A stretch of 24,927 bases of DNA, from assembly GCF_039521565.1 (NCBI RefSeq), contig NZ_BAAACP010000024.1, positions 1 through 24,927 of the forward strand. The letters run 5' to 3'. The stretch comes from Paraclostridium tenue. GTDB taxonomy: Bacteria > Bacillota > Clostridia > Peptostreptococcales > Peptostreptococcaceae. The notes under the pieces were generated by a model. The model was given only the letters and a program-made list of their open reading frames with translations, was not told the DNA's origin and searched no databases. The position numbers and the translations under genes were made by a program. Below, piece by piece: positions 1 to 8,209 of the stretch (within the stretch, counting starts at the first letter, position 1; each line of letters opens with the position of its first letter).

Positions 1-52
<52 letters not shown>

Positions 53-149
53 AAGTTGTCCATCGCTCAGCTATCATTATCTGAATATCTGGCTTGGTTA
101 TTTGTTGTTTAATTCTTTAAAAAGAATTTTTATAATTAACCTACTGTTT

Positions 150-164
150 AATTTTCAAAGTTCA
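150..164 (-). promoter_or_regulatory. boxA-like antitermination element in rRNA leader
   Basis: The rRNA leader contains TGAACTTTGAAAATT on the minus strand. It resembles the boxA element (consensus around TGCTCTTTGAAAA in Firmicutes), which recruits NusB/NusE and protects rRNA transcription from early termination. It lies about 35 nt downstream of the predicted promoter -10 box and about 100 nt before the 16S 5' end, the expected place. The assignment rests on motif and position only. Confidence 0.6.
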
Positions 165-199
165 CTTATTTGTTTGCCCTTTTCTTAAGGACAAGTAAT

Positions 200-228
200 A
201 CTTTACCACCTTCATATCATATCGTCAA
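200..228 (-). promoter_or_regulatory. rRNA operon promoter
   Basis: On the minus strand TTGACG (228 to 223) and TAAAGT (205 to 200) are separated by exactly 17 nt, a good sigma-A type promoter in front of the 16S gene. Transcription would start near 192, giving a leader of about 140 nt before 16S. The rest of 53-307 is this leader plus a very A/T-rich upstream tract (about 229-307), which could act as an UP element. That tract also contains the weak inverted repeat TTTAAGATGTATCTTTAAA just after the sirC-like gene, too weak to call a terminator. No gene is visible in 53-307. Confidence 0.7.
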
Positions 229-307
229 TACTTTTTTAAAAACTTTTTTTATTTTTCATTTTAAACTTTAAAGATACATCTTAAAAACCCCTAAATTTCA
301 ACAATTA

Positions 308-886
308 TCAAACTTCATATTTTTTAAGTTCTTCAAGACTTAAATTTATTATTTCATTTAATAATTTCTTTTTTTCTCTTGAATCATTATATTTTTCGAG
401 AATTTTAATTCTTATTTCTCCTAATAAATTAACATATTCTTCATAACTATCATCATAAGTTACTTCTAAATCTCTTTTTATCTTAGATGCTAAAGAAGGA
501 CTTTTTCCACAAGTAGATACACTTATGATTAAATCCCCTCTTTTAAGACAAGAAGGAACTATAAAATTAGATAAGTTAGGATTATCAACCACATTAACTA
601 GTTTATCTTTTTCTCTACAAAATATACCTATTTTTTTATTAATATGTGTATTATTAGTTGCTGCTACAACTATAAAACTATCTTCTATATATTTTTCATT
701 ATATTCATCAATTATAAAATTAACATTGTCTCTTAGATTTTTAAATTCTTCTATAAATTCTATAGAAACAACATTGACATCATATCCAAAATTAATAAAA
801 TTGTTAGCTTTTCTGTATGCTATTTTTCCCCCTCCAATTATAGTTATCTTTTTACCTTTTAAGTCTATCATTATTGGATAATTCAT
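308..886 (-). CDS. Precorrin-2 dehydrogenase (Met8/SirC/CysG-N family)
   Basis: A 192-residue protein of the CysG N-terminal/Met8 family. These enzymes oxidise precorrin-2 to sirohydrochlorin with NAD+, and some members also insert iron to make siroheme. A Rossmann motif GGGKIAYRKA is seen near residues 18-27, then VAATNN near 74-79, the family signature VNVVDNP with the conserved acid D101 near 97-103, and STCGKSPSLASKI near 124-136. The length fits the short single-purpose forms (roughly 160-210 residues) rather than full CysG, whose methyltransferase half is encoded here by cobA/hemD. The start is the ATG at 886, preceded by GAAGGG. It lies 53 nt after the HExxH gene and beyond the terminator that ends the cob/hem operon. 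A weak promoter (TTGTAA, 18 nt, TATAAT, 933 to 904) may exist in that gap. CbiK needs sirohydrochlorin, so this gene links both siroheme and B12 synthesis to the cluster. Whether it also has ferrochelatase activity cannot be told from sequence. Confidence 0.9.
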   Translation of the reverse strand: MNYPIMIDLKGKKITIIGGGKIAYRKANNFINFGYDVNVVSIEFIEEFKNLRDNVNFIIDEYNEKYIEDSFIVVAATNNTHINKKIGIFCREKDKLVNVVDNPNLSNFIVPSCLKRGDLIISVSTCGKSPSLASKIKRDLEVTYDDSYEEYVNLLGEIRIKILEKYNDSREKKKLLNEIINLSLEELKKYEV

Positions 887-939
887 ATTTCAAATCCCTT
901 CAAATTATATTCATATATATAATTATATTACAACAAAGA

Positions 940-1401
940 CTATTTAACATTAATATTTAATCCTAACTCTTCATCCACTTCCTTTTGAATTCTGCCAAAT
1001 GAAATTTCCTTATTTTCTGCTCCTGTTACTACATATGCTTTTGCCAAATCTTCCACAGTGCTTTCTAATTCATGCATAAATTGAGTATAAGCAAATTCAA
1101 ACTTAGGATTATTTTCATCATTTCCAAAAACACTATATATAAGAGATTCTATCATTTGATCCATACCCCATAATTTAAGATGTAACAGTTCATGAATTAC
1201 TAGGGCCTCTAAATTAGTATGTTTTCTATCATAATTATTTATCATTAATACAGCTTGTTTGACATCTCTGTCAATTTTTATATCTCCACTCTTTCTCCAT
1301 TTAACCTCAACCAATTCACACTTAATATCCCAATCTCTAAGCCTAAGAATATCTTGCCATTTATTTAAATATCCTTCTAACAAATCTCTATCAATTTTCA
1401 T
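940..1401 (-). CDS. Putative zinc metallopeptidase with HExxH motif (uncharacterised)
   Basis: A 153-residue soluble protein with no signal peptide or membrane segment. It carries one clear zinc-protease signature, HELLHLKLW, in which H70, E71 and H74 would be two zinc ligands and the general base. A second acidic helix, HELESTVEDLAKA (about 110-122), could give the third ligand, as in gluzincins and SprT-like folds. I do not recognise a named family, and the substrate is unknown. The ATG at 1401 has a good ribosome site (GAGGAG) about 9 nt upstream. The gene stands alone between the terminator of the cob/hem operon (about 1500) and the precorrin-2 dehydrogenase 53 nt downstream, with which it is probably co-transcribed. 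The 74 nt before it (1402-1475) must hold its promoter, but no convincing -35/-10 pair is visible. Any link to tetrapyrrole metabolism is only by position. Confidence 0.75.
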   Translation of the reverse strand: MKIDRDLLEGYLNKWQDILRLRDWDIKCELVEVKWRKSGDIKIDRDVKQAVLMINNYDRKHTNLEALVIHELLHLKLWGMDQMIESLIYSVFGNDENNPKFEFAYTQFMHELESTVEDLAKAYVVTGAENKEISFGRIQKEVDEELGLNINVK

Positions 1402-1475
1402 AAAAAGTTTCTCCTCTAAAAATTTATTTACAATTTATCTATTTCTATAAATAAATATGATTTACCTTTTTATTT

Positions 1476-1516
1476 TATATAAAAAAGACATTGGGTAATA
1501 AATCAACCAATGTCTT
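1476..1516 (-). terminator. Intrinsic terminator after hemL
   Basis: On the minus strand the arms AAGACATTGG (1516 to 1507) and CCAATGTCTT (1494 to 1485) form a perfect 10-bp stem around a 12-nt loop, followed directly by a run of six T. It begins 22 nt after the hemL stop codon, so it closes the large cobalamin/tetrapyrrole operon and separates it from the two genes downstream. Confidence 0.9.
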
Positions 1517-1537
1517 GATAATCTAATTTTATTTATA

Positions 1538-2836
1538 TTATAAATTATGCGCAGCTTTTAAAGCTTCATAGCTAGCCTTAATAGTTTCATCTATTATCTC
1601 GTCAGTATGAGCATTAGATAAGAACATAGCTTCAAATTGAGTTGGTGCAAGTAAGATACCTCTGTTTAACAATTCTTCAAAGTACTTATTAAACATTTCA
1701 ACATTACATTTAGTAACATCATCATAGTTATTTATAGGTCCTTCAGCGAAGAATAAACAAACTAAAGATCCAGCTCTATTAACAGTATATTTTAATCCTA
1801 ATTTTTCAACATTAGCTCTTAACCCTTCTTCAAGTCTCTTAGCTTTTCTCTCTAACTCACTATAAATTTCAGGTCTATCTCTTAATATTTCTAAATTCTT
1901 TTTACCCATATACATAGCTAGTGGGTTGCCTGATAAAGTACCAGCTTGATAAACAGGTCCTACAGGAGATACCATATCCATTATTTCCTTCTTACCACCA
2001 TAAGCTCCTACTGGAAGCCCAGCACCTATTATTTTACCAAAGCAAGCCATATCAGGCTCTATTCCATAGTAACCTACAGAACTGTTATAAGCTAATCTGA
2101 ATCCAGTTATAACTTCATCAAATATTAAAACAGTTTTATATTCTTTAGTTATATCTCTTAAGAATTGTATAAATTCTTTTTTGCCTGGAACAACTCCCAT
2201 ATTACCTGCTACTGTCTCTAATATAACAGCAGCTATTTCATTTCCATGTTTTTCAAACATAGCTTTAGTAGCTTCTATATCATTATATCTAGTTACTAAA
2301 GTATCTTTAACAACATCTTCAGGAACCCCTGGACTTGTTGGAACTCCATAAGTTATAGTACCTGACCCAGATTTAACTAAAAGTGCATCTGAGTGACCAT
2401 GATAACATCCTTCAAACTTTAGTATTTTATTTCTACCAGTGTAAGCTCTAGCAACTCTTAAAGCACTCATAGTAGCTTCTGTCCCAGAGTTTACCATACG
2501 GACTTGATCTATAGCAGGGTAAGCTTCTACTATAAGTTTAGCCATATCAACTTCTATAGCAGTTGGAACTCCATAGCTTGTACCTTTTTTAACTACTTCC
2601 TCTATTCCATCAACTATTTCCTTAGGACTATGACCTAACATAAGAGGCCCCCATGAACATATATAATCTATATATTCATTTCCATCTACATCATATATCT
2701 TACACCCTTGTGCTCTATCTATAAAAACAGGGTCTAATCCTACTGATTTAAATGCTCTAACTGGGCTATTTACACCACCTGGTATGTACTTAGTTGCTTC
2801 TTCATATATTTTAAGTGACTTTTCATTTTTTCTCAT
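1538..2836 (-). CDS. hemL: Glutamate-1-semialdehyde 2,1-aminomutase
   Basis: Converts glutamate-1-semialdehyde, the product of HemA, to 5-aminolevulinate by a PLP-dependent amino shift. The 432 residues match the usual family length. Class III aminotransferase landmarks are the opening PGGVNSPVRAF (about 19-29), VNSGTEATMSALRVAR (about 115-130), CYHGHSD (about 144-150), the cofactor-binding FDEVITGFR (about 239-247) and the PLP lysine K268 in ACFGKIIGAGLPVGAYGG. The ATG at 2836 is served by AGGGGG, which lies in the last codons of hemB; the two genes are 6 nt apart. It is the last gene of the long operon and is followed by a terminator. Its presence with hemA shows the C5 (glutamyl-tRNA) route to 5-aminolevulinate. 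Confidence 0.97.
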   Translation of the reverse strand: MRKNEKSLKIYEEATKYIPGGVNSPVRAFKSVGLDPVFIDRAQGCKIYDVDGNEYIDYICSWGPLMLGHSPKEIVDGIEEVVKKGTSYGVPTAIEVDMAKLIVEAYPAIDQVRMVNSGTEATMSALRVARAYTGRNKILKFEGCYHGHSDALLVKSGSGTITYGVPTSPGVPEDVVKDTLVTRYNDIEATKAMFEKHGNEIAAVILETVAGNMGVVPGKKEFIQFLRDITKEYKTVLIFDEVITGFRLAYNSSVGYYGIEPDMACFGKIIGAGLPVGAYGGKKEIMDMVSPVGPVYQAGTLSGNPLAMYMGKKNLEILRDRPEIYSELERKAKRLEEGLRANVEKLGLKYTVNRAGSLVCLFFAEGPINNYDDVTKCNVEMFNKYFEELLNRGILLAPTQFEAMFLSNAHTDEIIDETIKASYEALKAAHNL

Positions 2837-2842
2837 TGGTCA

Positions 2843-3808
2843 TTACCCCCTAATTTTCTTTGCTATATCTTTTGCAAAGTAAGTTATTATTATATCTGCT
2901 CCAGCTCTTTTTATTGACATAACAGCTTCATATATAGCATCTTCACTTAATAATCCTTCTTTAACAGCAAGTTTTAACATTGAATACTCTCCACTTACAT
3001 TGTAAGCTACTAGCGGTAAATCAAAGTTGTCTTTAACTCTTCTTATTACATCAAGATATGATAATGCAGGTTTAACCATTAACATGTCTGCACCTTCTAA
3101 AACATCAAGTTCAGCTTCTATTAAAGCTTCATTTGAGTTTGCTGGATCCATTTGATATGTTTTTCTATCTCCAAATGATGGAGCAGAACCTGCTGCATCT
3201 CTAAATGGCCCATAGAAACTTGATGCATATTTAACACTATATGACATTATAGCCACAGTTTCAAAACCTGCTGCATCTAATCCTTCTCTCATAGCTTGTA
3301 TTCTTCCATCCATCATATCAGATGGAGCTACCATGTCTGCACCTGCTTTAGCATGACTTACAGCTATCTTTGTTAAGTATCCTAATGTTTCATCATTATC
3401 TACGTAACCTTTTTCTGTTAAAATTCCACAGTGACCATGGCTAGTGTATTGACACATACATACATCAGTTGTTACGCACATATTTGGATCTATTTCTTTT
3501 ATTTTTCTTATAGCTTTTTGAACTATTCCTTCATCATTATATGCTTCTTTACCAAAAGGATCCTTTTCATCTGGAATACCAAATAATATAACATGCTGAA
3601 TTCCTAATTCATTTAACTCTTTTATCTCATCTTCTAGTTTATCTAAAGAAAAGTGATAGACCTCTGGCAATGATGGTATTTCTTCTTTTATATTTTCTCC
3701 TTCTACTACGAATATAGGGTATATTAAATCATTTATGTTTAATACTGTTTCCCTCACTAAATCTCTTATTGCAGAACTTGCTCTTAATCTTCTTGGTCTT
3801 CTTAACAT
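2843..3808 (-). CDS. hemB: Porphobilinogen synthase (5-aminolevulinate dehydratase)
   Basis: Condenses two 5-aminolevulinate molecules into porphobilinogen. At 321 residues it has normal length. The two Schiff-base lysines are K193 in MSYSVKYASSFYGPFRDA and K246 in DMLMVKPALSYLDVI. The cysteine triad C117, C119 and C127 in DVCMCQYTSHGHCG marks the zinc-dependent class rather than the magnesium/aspartate class. The start at 3808 is preceded by GGGGG with 8 nt spacing. It lies 20 nt after cobA/hemD and 6 nt before hemL in one operon. Confidence 0.97.
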   Translation of the reverse strand: MLRRPRRLRASSAIRDLVRETVLNINDLIYPIFVVEGENIKEEIPSLPEVYHFSLDKLEDEIKELNELGIQHVILFGIPDEKDPFGKEAYNDEGIVQKAIRKIKEIDPNMCVTTDVCMCQYTSHGHCGILTEKGYVDNDETLGYLTKIAVSHAKAGADMVAPSDMMDGRIQAMREGLDAAGFETVAIMSYSVKYASSFYGPFRDAAGSAPSFGDRKTYQMDPANSNEALIEAELDVLEGADMLMVKPALSYLDVIRRVKDNFDLPLVAYNVSGEYSMLKLAVKEGLLSEDAIYEAVMSIKRAGADIIITYFAKDIAKKIRG

Positions 3809-3828
3809 CTTAAATTCCCCCTAGATTT

Positions 3829-5328
3829 TTAGTCTTGTATAATACAGTTAATTAAATCATTTATTGTGTAATTACTTGGTTCTTTATAAACTTCAAGTCC
3901 TAAGTTTTTAGCTGTATTACTAGTTATAGGACCTATAGATATAACTTTTGTACTTTTAAGCTTATCTATATTCTCTCTTCCTATTATATCAATAAAATTA
4001 GAAACTGTAGATGAACTTGTAAATGTTATGTAATCTATAGTTTCATCATTTAATAAGCCTATTATTTCATCTTTATACTTATCTTCTATAACTGTGTTGT
4101 ATGTATGTACCTCTTTTATATTGCAAATTTCACTTAATTTATCAACTAAGAAGTCTCTTGCACTTGAACCTCTTGGAATAAGTATATTATCATTGCTATT
4201 TAATATATCTTTTAAAGTATCATACATCGCTTCTCCTACAAACTTTTCAGGAACTATATCAGCAATTATTCCTCTCTTTTTAAGCTCCTTTGCTGTAGCA
4301 GTCCCAACAGCACATATTTTTAAATGTGCTAATATTCTTAAATCTAATTTCATTTCACTTAACTTATCAAAAAATATATTTACTCCATTTTGACTAGTAA
4401 GTATTAAATAATTATATTTTTTGATGTTATTAATTTCATATTCTAATTCTTTATTGTTTTCTACTTTTTCAATTTTTATAGTAGGTATTTCTATTGGATT
4501 CCCACCTAAATCCATTATTTTTTCTACCAAAGTACTACTTTGAGTTCTAGCTCTAGTAACTAAAATATTTTTCCCAAATAAAGGTTTGTTTTCAAAGAAA
4601 TTTAATTTCTCTCTAAGCTTAACTACATCACCTACTACAATAAGTGTAGGTGGTTTAACACCCTCTTTTATTGCTATATCATAAATATTTTCTAAGTTAC
4701 CTGTGACTACACTTTGATTATATCGAGTAGCCCAGCTTATTAAGGCAACAGGCGTTTCTTTCGATTTTCCTTCTCTAATTAAGTTATTGCTTATCTTTTT
4801 TAAATTTGCAACTCCCATTAAAAAAACTAAAGTTCCTTTATTGTTAGCTAAAGCATTCCAGTTTAATTCATCATTTTCATCGTCCTTTAAATGCCCTGTT
4901 ATAACATGAAAAGAAGATGCATAATCTCTATGAGTTATAGGTATTCCAGCATAACAAAGTCCGCCTATAGCTGATGTTATCCCAGGAACTGTTTCAAATT
5001 CCACATCATTTTCTAAAAGAAATTCAGCTTCTTCTCCACCTCTACCGAATACGTATGGATCCCCACCTTTTAACCTTGTTACTATTTTTCCTTCTTTAGC
5101 TTTTTGAGTTATAACTTCATTTATCTTATCTTGTGGTAAAGCATGATTTCTAGATGCTTTTCCAACATATATAAACTCACAATTTTCTTTTGCTTCTTTT
5201 AAATATTTATCATTAGCCAGTCGATCATAAACTATTACATCAGCTTTTTTTATACATTCCATTCCTTTTAAAGTCATAAGTTTATAATCTCCAGGCCCGG
5301 CTCCAACTAAGTAAACTTTACCCTTCAT
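3829..5328 (-). CDS. Fused uroporphyrinogen-III C-methyltransferase / uroporphyrinogen-III synthase (CobA-HemD)
   Basis: A two-domain protein of 499 residues. Residues 1 to about 240 are the SAM-dependent methyltransferase that makes precorrin-2 from uroporphyrinogen III. Evidence is VYLVGAGPGDYKLMTLKG near the start, TRLKGGDPYVFGRGGEE (about 84-100), and VPGITSA (about 114-120). Residues from about 255 on, beginning GKNILVTRARTQSS, are a HemD-type uroporphyrinogen-III synthase, which cyclises hydroxymethylbilane. The fusion thus performs two consecutive steps and is common in Clostridia. I chose the ATG at 5328, which has AAAGGAG about 10 nt upstream, over a TTG three codons earlier that sits too close to that site. 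The start overlaps the end of hemC by 11 nt. No NAD-binding CysG-type third domain is present; that job belongs to the protein at 308-886. The HemD half is poorly conserved in all organisms, so its assignment rests partly on context. Confidence 0.94.
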   Translation of the reverse strand: MKGKVYLVGAGPGDYKLMTLKGMECIKKADVIVYDRLANDKYLKEAKENCEFIYVGKASRNHALPQDKINEVITQKAKEGKIVTRLKGGDPYVFGRGGEEAEFLLENDVEFETVPGITSAIGGLCYAGIPITHRDYASSFHVITGHLKDDENDELNWNALANNKGTLVFLMGVANLKKISNNLIREGKSKETPVALISWATRYNQSVVTGNLENIYDIAIKEGVKPPTLIVVGDVVKLREKLNFFENKPLFGKNILVTRARTQSSTLVEKIMDLGGNPIEIPTIKIEKVENNKELEYEINNIKKYNYLILTSQNGVNIFFDKLSEMKLDLRILAHLKICAVGTATAKELKKRGIIADIVPEKFVGEAMYDTLKDILNSNDNILIPRGSSARDFLVDKLSEICNIKEVHTYNTVIEDKYKDEIIGLLNDETIDYITFTSSSTVSNFIDIIGRENIDKLKSTKVISIGPITSNTAKNLGLEVYKEPSNYTINDLINCIIQD

Positions 5329-6223
5329 AAGACTCAAACTCCTTTGAAATTAATTTAGCTAACTCAATTCCTAGCTCTCTAGCTTCTGATTTTTTTCCTT
5401 CTATAGTTTTGGTTATAAGTTTTTTACCTTCTTCATCTCCATATAATCCAGTTAAACTTATGTTTTCACCATTAACCATACAATATGCACCTATAGGAAT
5501 ATGACAACTTCCATTGATTCCATCTAAAAATCCTCTTTCTGCACTTACTTGTATTTGTGAGACCTCATCTTTTATACAGTCTAATACTTCCTCTACTCTA
5601 GAGTCTCCTTTTCTTATTTCAATACCTAAAGCTCCTTGTGCTGGTGCTGGTATAACTGTATCTATATCTAAATAACAACTTATTTTTTCTTCTAATCCTG
5701 CTCTTTTTAAACCTGCTGCTGCAAGTATTACTCCATATAAGTTTTCATCTTCTATCTTTTTCATTCTAGTTTCTATATTACCTCTTATAGGAACTATATT
5801 TAAATCAGGTCTATGCTTTAAAAGTTGATACTTTCTTCTTTTACTTCCACTACCTATCTTAGCACCTTCAGGCAAATCATCTAAAGAATTATACCCTTCT
5901 TTAAGTATAAGTACATCTCTTATATCTTCTCTTTTAGGTACACCTGCAAATTTTAAACCTTCAGGTAAACTTGATGGCATATCTTTCATACTGTGTACAG
6001 CTATATCAACTTTTTTATCTAATAATTGTTGTTCTATTTCTTTAACAAATAACCCTTTATCTCCTATCTTATCCAAAGAAACATTTTGGATTAAATCCCC
6101 TTTAGTTTTTATTATCTTAACTTCAAATTCTATATTTGGATGATGTTTCTTCAATTCACTTATAACCCAATTTGTTTGAGTAAGAGCTAAATTACTTCCT
6201 CTGCTTCCTACTATGATTTTCAT
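5318..6223 (-). CDS. hemC: Hydroxymethylbilane synthase (porphobilinogen deaminase)
   Basis: Polymerises four porphobilinogens into hydroxymethylbilane. Signatures: GSRGSNLALTQT at the N-terminus, IIKTKGD (about 37-43), AVHSMKDMPSSLPEG (about 75-89) with the catalytic-region aspartate, and GSCHIPIGAYC, where C240 would carry the dipyrromethane cofactor. The reading frame is open to 6271, but the real start is the ATG at 6223: it has AAGGAGAT 6-7 nt upstream, and the family sequence begins there (MKIIVGSRGS). That gives 301 residues and a 25-nt gap from hemA, instead of an overlap. The 3' end overlaps cobA/hemD by 11 nt, suggesting coupled translation. Confidence 0.96.
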   Translation of the reverse strand: MKIIVGSRGSNLALTQTNWVISELKKHHPNIEFEVKIIKTKGDLIQNVSLDKIGDKGLFVKEIEQQLLDKKVDIAVHSMKDMPSSLPEGLKFAGVPKREDIRDVLILKEGYNSLDDLPEGAKIGSGSKRRKYQLLKHRPDLNIVPIRGNIETRMKKIEDENLYGVILAAAGLKRAGLEEKISCYLDIDTVIPAPAQGALGIEIRKGDSRVEEVLDCIKDEVSQIQVSAERGFLDGINGSCHIPIGAYCMVNGENISLTGLYGDEEGKKLITKTIEGKKSEARELGIELAKLISKEFESYEG

Positions 6224-6248
6224 ACTCAATCTCCTTTTGTCCCATATA

Positions 6249-7484
6249 TTACAAGTCGAATAATTCCTCAACTACTTTTATATACTCTTCTTGCTTACCA
6301 CTATCTTTAATTTGTTTTAAATTCAATATAGGCTCTCTAATTAGCCTTTTTAATGCAGATGTAAGCATCTTGTCTATTATTTTTTTCTCTTTACAATCTA
6401 AATCTAGTTTTCTATAGATATAATCTAGAGTATCTTCTCTAATATCTAGACATTTATCATTTAAAGATTGAATAGTAGGGTCTATTTTTATTGCTTTTAA
6501 CCAATTATTAAACTCTTCTATCTTATCTTGTATTATTAATTGTGCACAGGATGCTAACTCTTTTCTTTTTTTATCATTTTCATCACTTATTTTCTTTAAA
6601 TCATCAATATCATAAACTTCTATATTTTCCATCTGATTTAAATTTTTATCTATATCTCTTGGTAAAGCTATATCCATCATAAATAATTTATTTGATAATA
6701 GTGGCATATTTTCTTTCTTTATAACGGTGTGAGGAGATGCAGTTGCGCTTATAACCACATCTACATCACGCATAACTTTATACCTATCTTCATATTTTAT
6801 AGGTATTAAATTTTCACACTTGTTTTGTAAATCTTGCAATTTCCCATAACTTCTATTTGTAATATATATTTTGTTTAGATTTTCTTCTTGTAAATGTGTC
6901 ATTGCTAATCTACTCATTTTACCAAGACCAATTATTAAAGCATTTTTTCCTTCTAAAGTACCTATTTTATCCTTTAAGCATTTAATCCCTATATAACTTA
7001 TAGATAATGGCTGATGTGATATTTTAGTAGTAGTTTTTATATCTTTAGAAACAGTTATAGCTTCTCTAAAAAGTTTGTTAAATACCTTTTTACTTGCTCC
7101 TAATTGTCTTGAAAAATCATAAGCATCTTTTACTTGTCCAAGAATTTGGTCTTCACCTATAACTATGGAATCAAGTCCTGATGCAACATTAAATACGTGT
7201 TTTATAGAATCTTGACCTACTTTGCAAAATAAATATTTTTTTATATTACTTACATTAAAAAAGTCTTCATAGAAATTTTTTACAATTTCAACTTTATCCA
7301 ATATATTTTTCGAATATATATATATTTCACTTCTATTACAAGTAGAAAGTATAACAACCTCTTGAATTCCATTGTCTAATAAGAAGTTAATACTCTCTAT
7401 TTTTTGCGTATCTGTAAAAGATACGCATTCTCTTATATGTATAGGTGTATCATTATGATTAACTCCCACTACTGCAAAATTCAT
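6249..7484 (-). CDS. hemA: Glutamyl-tRNA reductase
   Basis: NADPH-dependent reduction of glutamyl-tRNA(Glu) to glutamate-1-semialdehyde, the committed step of C5 tetrapyrrole synthesis. The catalytic cysteine is C49 in LSTCNRSEIYIYS. Further signatures are VASGLDSIVIGEDQILGQVK (about 100-119), the NADPH-binding loop IGLGKMSRLAMTHL (about 185-198), and the C-terminal dimerisation helices ending in the family-typical acidic tail. Length is 411 residues, the normal size. The ATG at 7484 has TGGAGG about 6 nt upstream. It follows cbiL by only 13 nt, so there is little room for its own promoter. The tetrapyrrole trunk therefore appears to be transcribed as the tail of the cbi operon and under the same riboswitch, unless an internal promoter lies within cbiL. 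Confidence 0.96.
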   Translation of the reverse strand: MNFAVVGVNHNDTPIHIRECVSFTDTQKIESINFLLDNGIQEVVILSTCNRSEIYIYSKNILDKVEIVKNFYEDFFNVSNIKKYLFCKVGQDSIKHVFNVASGLDSIVIGEDQILGQVKDAYDFSRQLGASKKVFNKLFREAITVSKDIKTTTKISHQPLSISYIGIKCLKDKIGTLEGKNALIIGLGKMSRLAMTHLQEENLNKIYITNRSYGKLQDLQNKCENLIPIKYEDRYKVMRDVDVVISATASPHTVIKKENMPLLSNKLFMMDIALPRDIDKNLNQMENIEVYDIDDLKKISDENDKKRKELASCAQLIIQDKIEEFNNWLKAIKIDPTIQSLNDKCLDIREDTLDYIYRKLDLDCKEKKIIDKMLTSALKRLIREPILNLKQIKDSGKQEEYIKVVEELFDL

Positions 7485-7497
7485 ATAATCCTCCAGA

Positions 7498-8208
7498 TTA
7501 TCCTACTTTAGCATTTTCTTTATTTACTAATATAGTAGAAAAATAAGATATTTTATTTTCTAAATCAATCTCTTTTAGATTATTATACACTACTTCATTG
7601 TCTAAAGATGAATTACTAACTAATATAGAATATTCTAATAAGTTATTCTTTTCTAACTTCTCAACTATTTCTTTAAAGTTTTTATAAACTTTCATTAATA
7701 CTATAGAACTATAATTTTCTAAAGCATAATCTATTTTTTCTTCATCTATAGTACATGGAACAATTATAAGAGGTTCTTTATCCATAACTAATGGGAAGTT
7801 TTGGTTAGATGCTATATTAGAAAATGACGATATACCAGGTATAGTTTCAACATCTATTTTATCTATAAGTCTTTCCATTATATATACATATGTACTGTAA
7901 ATCATAGGATCTCCTAAAGTTACAAATCCAACATTTTTACCTTCTATAACATCTTCTACTATTTCATCCGCTACTCTATTCCAAGCAATTATTTTTTCAC
8001 CATCATTAAAATTCATTGGAAAATGTCTTTGCTTTATTTTTAAACTTTCTGGTAGATACGGCTCTACTATCCTTAATGCTAAGCTATTTCCTTCTCTTTT
8101 AGCTTCTGGTGTATATAATATATCTAAATTTTTTATTGTGTTTACTGCCTTTACTGTCACTAATTCACTATCTCCAGGTCCTGTACCTATCCCATAAAAC
8201 TTTGCCAT
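7498..8208 (-). CDS. cbiL: Cobalt-precorrin-2 C20-methyltransferase
   Basis: Adds the C20 methyl group to cobalt-factor II/cobalt-precorrin-2, the first ring methylation after cobalt insertion. The 236-residue protein has the tetrapyrrole methylase fold: FYGIGTGPGDSELVTVKAV at the N-terminus, a CbiL-typical DILYTPEAKREGNSLALRI stretch (about 29-47), TLGDPMIYSTY (about 97-107) and ETIPGISSFS near 140. The extended RHFPMNF region after residue 60 is usual for CbiL/CobI and separates it from CbiF and CbiH. The start has GGAGG 8-9 nt upstream and lies 1 nt after the cbiK stop. The enzyme acts directly on the CbiK product, consistent with this adjacency. Confidence 0.94.
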   Translation of the reverse strand: MAKFYGIGTGPGDSELVTVKAVNTIKNLDILYTPEAKREGNSLALRIVEPYLPESLKIKQRHFPMNFNDGEKIIAWNRVADEIVEDVIEGKNVGFVTLGDPMIYSTYVYIMERLIDKIDVETIPGISSFSNIASNQNFPLVMDKEPLIIVPCTIDEEKIDYALENYSSIVLMKVYKNFKEIVEKLEKNNLLEYSILVSNSSLDNEVVYNNLKEIDLENKISYFSTILVNKENAKVG

Positions 8209-8209
8209 A

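Noticed and set aside
904..933. TTGTAA/TATAAT promoter in front of the precorrin-2 dehydrogenase
   Set aside because: The match has an 18-nt spacer, and a start there would leave only about 10 nt of leader, overlapping the ribosome site. In such A/T-rich sequence it is not strong enough to list as a feature.
4094..4393. Plus-strand open frame of 99 codons inside cobA/hemD
   Set aside because: It is antisense to a well-supported gene, lacks a ribosome site and reads as low-complexity Leu/Ser/Ile/Phe, the usual shadow of an A/T-rich gene. The same applies to the other plus-strand frames (for example 525-881, 14557-14973, 16414-16947, 13080-13454 and 23269-23553).
5328..6271. Longer 5' ends for hemC (6271), cobQ (21016), cbiG (11560), cbiB (18124) and cobA/hemD (5337)
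   Set aside because: In each case a later ATG has a well-placed ribosome site, and for hemC and cobQ the conserved family sequence begins there. The upstream starts lack a usable site or cut into the preceding gene.
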